Positions 1 through 5,752 of a DNA stretch of 6,638 nucleotides are shown here, piece after piece (within the stretch, counting starts at the first letter, position 1; every line of letters starts with the position of its first letter). The position numbers and the translations under genes were made by a program. This DNA comes from Bacteroidetes bacterium GWA2_31_9b (GTDB lineage: Bacteria; Bacteroidota; Bacteroidia; Bacteroidales; UBA12077), in assembly GCA_001769005.1 (NCBI GenBank), contig MENE01000182.1, positions 1 through 6,638 on the forward strand. The letters run 5' to 3'. The notes beneath the pieces were generated by a model. That model was not told the DNA's origin and searched no databases. It saw only the letters and a list, made by a program, of their open reading frames with translations.

Positions 1-851
1 CAACCTACTTCAGCACCTGAGATAGACGCATTGAATTTTACAATGTTTCCTATAAGTCCTGCTGTAGCAAGTGCTCTGAGGATTTTTATATCGGTAATAT
101 ATTCTTCGCGTTTAAGATAAAACAAAATCGCAGGTAATACTCCTGACGATCCGCAGGTTGGTGCAATGGCAATTTTGCCACCACTTGCATTTTCTTCGGA
201 AACAGCCAACGCAAAAGCAAACAACAATCCCTGATTTTGAATTGCTCCATGCGAGTTTAATGCTTTGGTGTAATAATTACTGGCTTTGCGTGGTAAGTGA
301 ATCTCTCCTGGTAAAACACCTTCGTTTTCCAAACCACGAGCAATGGTATCTTTCATAATATCCCAGACGTTGGCAAGAAAATTCCAAATTTCTGGCCCTT
401 CACTATCCTCAACATATTCCCAGAAGGTTTTCCCTTCGCGGGTACAATATGCCATGATATCGGTAAGATTGGTAATCTGATAAATTTTTCTGTTGTTGAT
501 TATTCCATCAATATCTTTTAAATCGCCACCACCAATACTATAAACTTCCCAAGTATCAGAAACATTATTCTCAGAATTTAATGCTTCAAAAATTAACCCA
601 TTAGGATGCAGTGGTAACGACTCTTCAGGTTTCCAAATTATTTCTGCCTCATTTGGATGTAATGCTTTTATTAATGCTAAATCGGTATGGTGACCAACTC
701 CTGTTGCTGCAAGACTTCCATATAATATGATTCTGAACTTCTTACAATTCGGATTACGTTCCTGAAAAAATGTTGCAGCTCTTACCGGACCAATTGTATG
801 ACTACTTGATGGACCATACCCTATTTTGTATATCTCTTTTATTGATTGCAT
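1..851 (-). CDS. sdaA: L-serine dehydratase (L-serine ammonia-lyase), [4Fe-4S] type, C-terminus cut by window edge
   Basis: Expected to deaminate L-serine to pyruvate and ammonia in the cytoplasm, using a [4Fe-4S] cluster rather than PLP. Seen: 283 whole codons from ATG at 851. The beta domain carries GPSSSHT at residues 13-19, HHTD at 54-57 and YSIGGG at 104-109. The alpha domain has EGVLPG, then FALAVSEENASGG, APTCGSSG at 230-237 and ends with NASISGAEVG at 274-283. These match the order and wording of E. coli SdaA, so this is the fused one-chain form. The next codon in the family is the first cluster cysteine (GAEVGC); the two bases left at the window edge, TG, fit a Cys codon. All cluster ligands are therefore outside the window and catalytic completeness cannot be judged. 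About 120 residues should be missing. The start is supported by family alignment and by an upstream promoter candidate. It is separated from the kinase/regulator pair by 122 bases and is probably a separate unit. Confidence 0.95.
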   Translation of the reverse strand, partial: MQSIKEIYKIGYGPSSSHTIGPVRAATFFQERNPNCKKFRIILYGSLAATGVGHHTDLALIKALHPNEAEIIWKPEESLPLHPNGLIFEALNSENNVSDTWEVYSIGGGDLKDIDGIINNRKIYQITNLTDIMAYCTREGKTFWEYVEDSEGPEIWNFLANVWDIMKDTIARGLENEGVLPGEIHLPRKASNYYTKALNSHGAIQNQGLLFAFALAVSEENASGGKIAIAPTCGSSGVLPAILFYLKREEYITDIKILRALATAGLIGNIVKFNASISGAEVG

Positions 852-873
852 TTTACCCTAAATTTAACCTGTG

Positions 874-899
874 CAAAGCTATAAAAAGAATTGTATCAA
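874..899 (-). promoter_or_regulatory. Candidate Bacteroidota-type promoter for sdaA
   Basis: On the minus strand TAGCTTTG (881 to 874) fits the Bacteroidota -7 consensus TAnnTTTG exactly. A TTG (899 to 897) could serve as the -33 element, but the 15-base spacing is shorter than the usual 17-23. Initiation would fall near 867, leaving a leader of about 16 bases that contains TAGGG before the ATG at 851. The -7 match is seen; promoter function is inferred. Confidence 0.42.
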
Positions 900-931
900 C
901 ATGCTTTTTTATCTAATTAAAAGATGGAAAT

Positions 932-943
932 TGTTATATAACA
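932..943. repeat. 12-bp perfect palindrome, possible operator
   Basis: TGTTATATAACA is identical to its own reverse complement. It lies between the response-regulator stop codon and the sdaA promoter candidate, about 50 bases upstream of the -7 element. It is not followed by a T tract on either strand, so an intrinsic terminator is unlikely. It could be a dimeric regulator site, but in AT-rich DNA a chance palindrome is also plausible. Confidence 0.25.
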
Positions 944-973
944 GTTAGGTATAAATATGACAGGTTTTAGATT

Positions 974-1693
974 TCATCTTAACAAGAAATTTTTATCCAA
1001 AAAATCCTGAAACTTAATTTTGTATTGTTCACTTACGGGGATATATACTTTTTCGTCAAAAATAATCCTGTTTCGTTCTATGGTAGTAATTTTACTTAGG
1101 TTTACAATGTATGAACGATGGACTCTCATAAACTGATTTTTGGGAAGAAATTTTTCCAACTTAATCATGCTGGTTAAAGACATTATTGGTTTTTGATTTA
1201 CCAAATGAATACGAACATACTCGCGCATTCCTTCTATGTACTTTATGTCTGAGAGATTAATACGAATAATCTTATATTCTGATTTTATAAAAAGATATTC
1301 GTTGTTTCCTTCAATCTGATTATTTTTTTTCTCCTGGCTATCGAACCATTCTTTTGCTTTATTTACAGCAGTTAAAAAGGAATTATAACTTATCGGTTTA
1401 AGCAAATAATCCAAAGCACTCACACGAAAACCTTCAATAGCATATTCGCTGTGGGCTGTTGTAAATATTACTTTAGGTGGATTATTGAGCGTCTTAACAA
1501 AATCCATCCCATTTAAATCAGGCATATTAATATCAACAAACATTAAATCAATCTGTTCGTTTTGCATTATTTCAAGAGCCTGAAGCGCACTATCGCAAAC
1601 AGCAACCATTTCAAGAAAAGGTGTTTTCTCGATATACGATTTTATCTGTTTTAAAGCCAAAGGTTCATCATCAATTGCAATGCATCTGATCAT
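974..1693 (-). CDS. LytTR-family response regulator
   Basis: DNA-binding response regulator of the LytR/AlgR type, partner of the overlapping sensor kinase. Residues 1-115 form a receiver domain: acidic pocket D8-D9, phospho-acceptor D54 in FVDINMPDLNG, conserved T79 in FTTAHSEYA, and K99 in DYLLKP. A polar linker at about 116-131 (SQEKKNNQIEGNN) leads to a LytTR domain at about 132-236, recognised by YLFIKSEYKIIRI, DIKYIEG and FMRVHRSYIVN at 188-198, which is the most conserved stretch of this fold. The length of 239 residues is normal for the family. Its ATG overlaps the kinase stop as ATGA (1690-1693), indicating translational coupling. All key receiver residues are present, so it should be phosphorylatable. 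Target promoters cannot be read from the window; the nearby surface-lipoprotein operon and the Spy-like gene are the obvious candidates, by inference only. Confidence 0.95.
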   Translation of the reverse strand: MIRCIAIDDEPLALKQIKSYIEKTPFLEMVAVCDSALQALEIMQNEQIDLMFVDINMPDLNGMDFVKTLNNPPKVIFTTAHSEYAIEGFRVSALDYLLKPISYNSFLTAVNKAKEWFDSQEKKNNQIEGNNEYLFIKSEYKIIRINLSDIKYIEGMREYVRIHLVNQKPIMSLTSMIKLEKFLPKNQFMRVHRSYIVNLSKITTIERNRIIFDEKVYIPVSEQYKIKFQDFLDKNFLLR

Positions 1694-2817
1694 AATGGTA
1701 TTGATAAGTTTATTGTAAATAAATCTTCATTGTCAATAATATCTAGATGGTAATTTTGTCCATAGATTAATTCTAAGCGCTTTCTGGTATTTTCAATTCC
1801 TATTCCCGAGAACTCAGCTAATTTAGTTTTTTCCACTTTACTATTTTGAACAACCAATAATAAACGTTCAATCCCAACAATAATATCAATAAAAATAAAT
1901 GATTCGTTTTTATAACTTATACCATGTTTAAACGCATTTTCGATTATTGAAATAAAAAGAAATGGAGGAATCGTTTTTTCAGGTATTGAAGTTGGTAAAT
2001 TTAGTACGATTTTGACTTTTTCGCTATATCTAAGTTTCATTAGGTTAATATAGCTTTCGAGAAACTCTATTTCTTTTTTTAATGTTGTTTTTTCCATTTC
2101 GGTTTCATACAACAAATACCGCATCATTTTCGAAAGTTTTATAATAGATTCCTTCGCTTCTTCGGTATTAATATCTATTTGTGAATGGATGTTATTTAAA
2201 GTATTCATAAAAAAGTGCGGACTAACCTGATTTCGCAAAAAAGCAAGTTGATTTTCAACATTTTCCTTTTCTAGTTTTATTCTGTTTTGTTCCGATTGAA
2301 TCCATTTTACAGATACTTTAAGTCCAGTATCAAATCCAAAAATGAGAATAGAAAAAATCAGAATATTTACATAAGGAGGTATTTGTGCAGGTTGTTGACG
2401 TATGGGGAGTTGAATATTTCCCGGTCTTTGTCGTGAATGTAGAACCGGCCTTTTGCTTTCTACCCTATTTCTCATTAATAATTCCCTTTGCAATTGATTT
2501 TCTCTTAACTGCCTATTGTTTTTATTATGTAAGTATGTAGCTGAAACCGCAAATGCAATCAATAAGCTGGCACATACAACATAAAGTAATTGTTTGTTTT
2601 TAAAAAATAATTTGGGAAGTAATATAAACCGGTTTATTAAAAAAAGTATAAAAAGAACTACATGATTTCTCCAAAGATTTAGAACATGATTCCAATTTAT
2701 TCCATTTTCAAATTGTCCAAGTAAAAGTGGTGATGCAAATAATATAATCCAGAAAAAAGCAATAAGAAAAATTTCGAAAAAATTAAATTTTCTTAAACTT
2801 TTTGAATGGTTAAACAT
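1690..2817 (-). CDS. LytS/YehU-family sensor histidine kinase with 4 TM segments and a long Arg/Pro/Gln-rich loop
   Basis: Membrane sensor kinase that should autophosphorylate on His and pass phosphate to the overlapping LytTR regulator. Seen: hydrophobic segments at about 12-33, 52-70, 76-95 and 148-166; a coiled-coil-like linker at about 170-195; a His_kinase (PF06580-type) box, LRNQVSPHFFMNTLNNIHS, with H201; an N-box, IIENAFKHG at 291-299 (N294); and a glycine box, SGIGIENTRKRLELIYG at 337-353. With N and C termini inside, loop 96-147 faces the periplasm. It is about 52 residues, strongly basic (about nine Arg against three Glu) and rich in Pro and Gln, which is long for this architecture. 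The usual PHFLFNTLN motif reads PHFFMNTLN, a conservative change. The start at 2817 follows an A-rich leader without a Shine-Dalgarno sequence, normal for the phylum. It overlaps the regulator by 4 bases and is preceded, 181 bases away, by a Spy-like gene. The ligand is unknown. Confidence 0.95.
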   Translation of the reverse strand: MFNHSKSLRKFNFFEIFLIAFFWIILFASPLLLGQFENGINWNHVLNLWRNHVVLFILFLINRFILLPKLFFKNKQLLYVVCASLLIAFAVSATYLHNKNNRQLRENQLQRELLMRNRVESKRPVLHSRQRPGNIQLPIRQQPAQIPPYVNILIFSILIFGFDTGLKVSVKWIQSEQNRIKLEKENVENQLAFLRNQVSPHFFMNTLNNIHSQIDINTEEAKESIIKLSKMMRYLLYETEMEKTTLKKEIEFLESYINLMKLRYSEKVKIVLNLPTSIPEKTIPPFLFISIIENAFKHGISYKNESFIFIDIIVGIERLLLVVQNSKVEKTKLAEFSGIGIENTRKRLELIYGQNYHLDIIDNEDLFTINLSIPL

Positions 2818-2998
2818 ATTTTTTTGAAATAATAAGTAAAAGTAAAAATAATGTATTCTTCATGATTTACCAATGCATTAAGCATTCTTAATTCAGCTGA
2901 GCAACTGTTTCCTCCTTATATTCAGGATTGGCAACAGCTGCAAAATGATTTACTTAATACTTATTTCAATTAGGAAATTATTGTATCTGTTTTTTGGG
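2818..2998. other. 181-base intergenic region between the Spy-like gene and the kinase
   Basis: No gene can be firmly supported here. On the minus strand it holds a weak promoter candidate (2941-2969), a strong Shine-Dalgarno-like AAGGAGG (2917 to 2911) that serves no sensible start codon, and two similar words AGCTGTTGC and ACAGTTGC spaced about 30 bases apart. A stop-free stretch reads AAVANPEYKEETVAQLN and then a stop codon, but it has no start. Two tiny ORFs (from ATG at 2885, 30 codons, and ATG at 2863, 17 codons) run into the kinase start in other frames. A 5-bp hairpin, ATTTC/GAAAT at 2963-2978, lacks a T tract, so no convincing terminator follows the Spy-like gene and readthrough into the kinase is possible. 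Confidence 0.5.
2941..2969 (-). promoter_or_regulatory. Weak promoter candidate for the kinase-regulator operon
   Basis: On the minus strand TTG (2969 to 2967), an 18-base spacer and TCATTTTG (2948 to 2941) resemble the Bacteroidota TTG-N17-23-TAnnTTTG arrangement, with one mismatch in the -7 element. Transcription would start near 2934 and give a leader of about 115 bases before the kinase ATG. The match is short and the DNA is AT-rich, so this is only a candidate. Confidence 0.33.
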
Positions 2999-3403
2999 TT
3001 ACTCCTTTCTTTGAGCCGGTTTGTGCGTTTGTTGAAAAATTACAAATTTTTCCTGTTGATCATCGCTTAGCAAACCTTTAACCTGTTCCTCAAATTTTTT
3101 CCTTAGAATTTCCATCTCCTCCTTGTTTTTCATTTTTACTGATTTATTTTCTTCTATTTGTTTTTTTACCTCTTCAAAATGATCAAAATATATTTTTGAT
3201 ATTTCTACTTTCTGGGTTTCAGTAAGAGAAAGTTCTCTTGAAAGTTCGTTTGTCAATTTAATAATTTGCGTTGAATCAGGTATTCTTGGAGGATTTTGTT
3301 CGATGGGTCGTTGAGCATATAAGCTATTCGCAACCAACACCATTAATGCCAATATAAGTAAATTAGCAATGTTTTGTTTTATCTGTTTTATCTGTTTTTT
3401 CAT
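2999..3403 (-). CDS. Small secreted Spy/CpxP-like protein with two LTxxQ-type motifs
   Basis: Probably a periplasmic envelope-stress or chaperone-like protein. Seen: a basic n-region (MKKQIKQIKQ), a hydrophobic core at about 12-25 and a likely signal peptidase I site SLYA/Q after residue 30, with no lipobox cysteine. The mature chain opens with a Pro/Gln/Arg-rich stretch (31-42) and continues as charged helices. LTETQ at 60-64 and LSDDQ at 112-116 are the paired LTxxQ-type motifs that define the Spy/CpxP group; the final helix reads QQEKFVIFQQTH. At 134 residues it is slightly shorter than E. coli Spy or CpxP. In those proteins the fold is a helical dimer that binds unfolded proteins or, for CpxP, damps a sensor kinase; whether either applies here is inference. 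It begins 31 bases after the DUF1566 gene and lies directly upstream of the sensor kinase, so it could bridge the two gene sets. The n-region is encoded by a tandem 9-base repeat. Confidence 0.85.
   Translation of the reverse strand: MKKQIKQIKQNIANLLILALMVLVANSLYAQRPIEQNPPRIPDSTQIIKLTNELSRELSLTETQKVEISKIYFDHFEEVKKQIEENKSVKMKNKEEMEILRKKFEEQVKGLLSDDQQEKFVIFQQTHKPAQRKE
3377..3394 (-). repeat. Two tandem 9-bp units inside the Spy-like signal peptide
   Basis: TTTTATCTG occurs twice head to tail on the plus strand; the minus strand therefore encodes KQIKQIKQ in the signal-peptide n-region. Nine bases is a whole number of codons, so gain or loss of a unit would keep frame and only change n-region length and charge. 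Its occurrence is seen; any variability is inference. Confidence 0.7.
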
Positions 3404-3434
3404 TTCTTTAGATTCTAAAAAGTTATTATTGTTT

Positions 3435-4727
3435 TTAATTCATATTTCTAACTAATCTTACGTAATTAAAAATTCGAATGGCATCGCCTTGTGGTCCGTG
3501 TCCTGTAGGAAAGTCGGAAGGATCTCCTGTTTTTGGATCGCTGCGTTGAGCTCCAGCACCATGAACATCTAACCATTCATCCATATAACCCATAGCTTTA
3601 CCAAAGCTTATATATGTAGCATTACCTCCAGAGACAGTTGACCAATTTGCATGAGTAGTACCTGACCAATAATAGGGATAATCAGTTTCTCCGGCTTCGT
3701 TTGTAATTTGAGTACAGATAAATAGAGGATCAATAGCAGCAGAACTAGTTGTTTCTGGTGAACGGGTATAATCAACAATGCTTTGAAGTTCTTTTATGTC
3801 GGGCAATCGCCAGTCGGAATATCCTGCAAACTCAAAGTTTTCGGCATAACTCAATGCATTTTCCCAGATTATTCCTTCACCATTATCATTCTGCATCCAC
3901 ATTAATCCGGTAGCATTGTCTGTAATTGTTCCATTTCCGTTATTAGTATAATTATTTACACCATAGGTTGAATTGCCACGAACAAAGTACACATAAAATT
4001 GCTTATCAACGCTTTGACCTGGCATTGGCTCGGTAGGGTAACCTTTAATACGCCCATCTGCAAAATTCACTCCGAACATGGTTTCTGCATCCATCATTGT
4101 AGTGCTAACATAAAGTGTTGTTGTAGCAAATTGAGCATCTATTATTCGTTCACCGGCACTCATATCTCCATAATTAAAATCAAAATAATTGGTATCAATA
4201 AAAGGAATTAATCCGCTGGTAGAAGAAGCTTCGTAACCACTTGGATCTTTCCCACTAAAAATAATGAGTGAATACTGTTCTTTAATGTTTGGCAATCGCC
4301 AATCTGAATGACCAGCAAAATTTAAAGAAGATGCAAAAGCAACCGCTTCGCTATACGACAACTTATCATCATAATCAATATCACCATCGTCATCTAAATC
4401 TGGGCTTTGCGACCACATTAATCCCGTTACCATATCGGTTATGGTTCCATCACCATTATCAACATACAGTAATTCGTTACTTGAATATTGGGCATCCTGT
4501 CCAAAAAAAGAATCTCCAGTTTCTGGGGTTGAAATTTCCGATAAATTATTGTAAAAATTTATCTGGTTTGTACTTACAATAGGATAACCAGTAATATTTG
4601 GTAAATTATCATAAATTATATTGTTGTTAATTATTGTATCATTTTCGCAACTTGCAGCACTTACCAACAACATTATTACTATACTTAATAATGTTGTTTC
4701 TATTTTTTTAATTGTTATTTGTTTCAT
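3435..4727 (-). CDS. Lipoprotein with two DUF1566 (Lcl_C) repeats and an EF-hand-like loop
   Basis: Predicted surface lipoprotein of unknown ligand. Signal peptide with lipobox AAS/C27, then an acidic start C-E-N-D. Two related domains follow. Repeat 1 (about 87-252) has NGDGTITDMVTGLMW, FAGHSDWRLPNIKE at 137-150, and ends YFVRGN. Repeat 2 (about 258-430) has NGNGTITDNATGLMW, FAGYSDWRLPDIKE at 300-313, YYWSGT, and ends FNYVRLVRN. These are the family signatures of DUF1566, also called Lcl_C because it forms the C-terminal domain of the Legionella collagen-like adhesin Lcl; the family is often linked to adhesion. Residues 110-121 of repeat 1 form an EF-hand-like acidic loop, DLDDDGDIDYDD, with acids at positions 1, 3, 5 and 12 and G at 6; it is absent from repeat 2. 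The closing VRCVR of many relatives reads VRLVR here. The ATG overlaps the phosphoesterase stop (ATGA, 4724-4727), so the two are likely co-translated. Binding partner not deducible. Confidence 0.9.
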   Translation of the reverse strand: MKQITIKKIETTLLSIVIMLLVSAASCENDTIINNNIIYDNLPNITGYPIVSTNQINFYNNLSEISTPETGDSFFGQDAQYSSNELLYVDNGDGTITDMVTGLMWSQSPDLDDDGDIDYDDKLSYSEAVAFASSLNFAGHSDWRLPNIKEQYSLIIFSGKDPSGYEASSTSGLIPFIDTNYFDFNYGDMSAGERIIDAQFATTTLYVSTTMMDAETMFGVNFADGRIKGYPTEPMPGQSVDKQFYVYFVRGNSTYGVNNYTNNGNGTITDNATGLMWMQNDNGEGIIWENALSYAENFEFAGYSDWRLPDIKELQSIVDYTRSPETTSSAAIDPLFICTQITNEAGETDYPYYWSGTTHANWSTVSGGNATYISFGKAMGYMDEWLDVHGAGAQRSDPKTGDPSDFPTGHGPQGDAIRIFNYVRLVRNMN

Positions 4728-5734
4728 AATTTTTTGTTTGATGAGGCTTTGTATTTGATGATATAATCTGTTGGAGAATATAAAATATCTGAATTAGTGA
4801 TATTTGTATTCCGTTCTTTCCATGTAATAGTAACATCCAAATCACTTAATGTTTCTCCTCCAATCTCAACAAGTATGTATCCATGTTCCATTCTATGATA
4901 TAATCCTTCTGGTATATAATTAGAGTTAATCCCATTGTAATTATATCTTGACATTAACCAACCGCCACCACCACCAACCACGCATTGATAAATATCGTTA
5001 TCTTGAATTCCGTCTCCATCGTTTATTTGAGCTAGATCAAAAAAGTGATCATGACCACAAAAATATGTTCTTACACCTGCATCTGTAAGTCTTTTCCAAA
5101 ATATATCCCGTTCTGTTTGATAATCATCAAGACAATCAGAATGAAATACTTTAAAAGCAGCTTCGTGGCCAAAAACAAAAACATGAGGATTACTATTATT
5201 TTCCAATTGCTGATTTAACCATTCCTGATTAACCCGATGAATGTTAATATAATTATCAAGTCCAATAAAAAAAGCGTTTTTATGGTTAAAAGAATATGTC
5301 AGATTTGTTTCACCAGCTGGTCCATTTTGGGGTAAAGCATTTGAACCAGAGAAAATTTTATTCCAAACCAGAATGTCATCATTAGCATCATCCTCATGAT
5401 TTCCTCTTATTGGATAAACTCCGATACCTTTATCATACAAAGGTTGAAAAATATCTTGCCACATTTTCAATTCCACTTCCAATTCTGATGAAGTTGTCAT
5501 TTTTCCACCTTCGACAATATCGCCGCATAATAAAATTAAATCAATACTGTCTTGAAGAATAAAGGGAATCATTTCTTTAATAGTATCGGAGTTTAGAGTG
5601 ACATGAGTATCTCCAATTACAACAAATCTCCATGAATAATTAAAATTTTCTGCCTCTAAATTGTTTCCTTTTTCATCACAGCCAATGAAAAATTTTAATA
5701 TAATTACAATAAGTACGAGTTTTATAATTTTCAT
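4724..5734 (-). CDS. Calcineurin-like metallophosphoesterase lipoprotein
   Basis: Predicted metal-dependent phosphoesterase anchored in the outer membrane. Signal peptide with lipobox FIG/C19, then C-D-E. The five classic blocks of the calcineurin-like superfamily are all present and in order: GDTH 41-44 (D42, H44), GDIVEGG 71-77 (D72), GNHE 111-114 (N112, H113), GHE 189-191 (H190) and GHDH 227-230 (H228, H230). A two-metal centre and phosphomonoester or phosphodiester hydrolysis are therefore expected; the substrate cannot be read from sequence. After the active site come an acidic stretch NDGDGIQDND (238-247), a run of five glycines at 254-258, and a beta-rich C-terminal part ending TITWKER. 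At 336 residues it is a normal single-domain size. It starts 18 bases after the LamG gene stop, with AAGGA in the gap and an A-rich leader, and overlaps the next gene by 4 bases. The lack of transporter or SusCD genes nearby leaves its pathway open. Confidence 0.93.
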   Translation of the reverse strand: MKIIKLVLIVIILKFFIGCDEKGNNLEAENFNYSWRFVVIGDTHVTLNSDTIKEMIPFILQDSIDLILLCGDIVEGGKMTTSSELEVELKMWQDIFQPLYDKGIGVYPIRGNHEDDANDDILVWNKIFSGSNALPQNGPAGETNLTYSFNHKNAFFIGLDNYINIHRVNQEWLNQQLENNSNPHVFVFGHEAAFKVFHSDCLDDYQTERDIFWKRLTDAGVRTYFCGHDHFFDLAQINDGDGIQDNDIYQCVVGGGGGWLMSRYNYNGINSNYIPEGLYHRMEHGYILVEIGGETLSDLDVTITWKERNTNITNSDILYSPTDYIIKYKASSNKKL

Positions 5735-5752
5735 CTTTTTTTTATTTTATCC

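Noticed and set aside
158..358. Plus-strand ORF of 66 codons
   Set aside because: It lies fully antisense to the strongly supported sdaA reading frame; its protein is rich in His, Trp and Cys with no recognisable domain, as expected for a shadow frame.
911..924. Short ATCT/AGAT inverted repeat near a T run upstream of sdaA
   Set aside because: The stem is four base pairs and the T run is on the strand that carries no gene ending there.
2862..2953. 9-bp direct repeat ATGATTTAC at 2862-2870 and 2945-2953 as insertion-site or attachment duplications
   Set aside because: The copies flank only about 70 bases of sequence with no transposase or integrase and no inverted termini; chance is likely in AT-rich DNA.
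2963..2978. Hairpin ATTTC/GAAAT as a terminator after the Spy-like gene
   Set aside because: It has only a 5-bp AT-rich stem and no T tract on the minus strand; too weak to call a terminator.
3999..4582. Two plus-strand ORFs (3999-4211 and 4289-4582)
   Set aside because: Both are antisense to the DUF1566 gene, are low-complexity (His, Ile and Asn rich) and have no domain or leader support.
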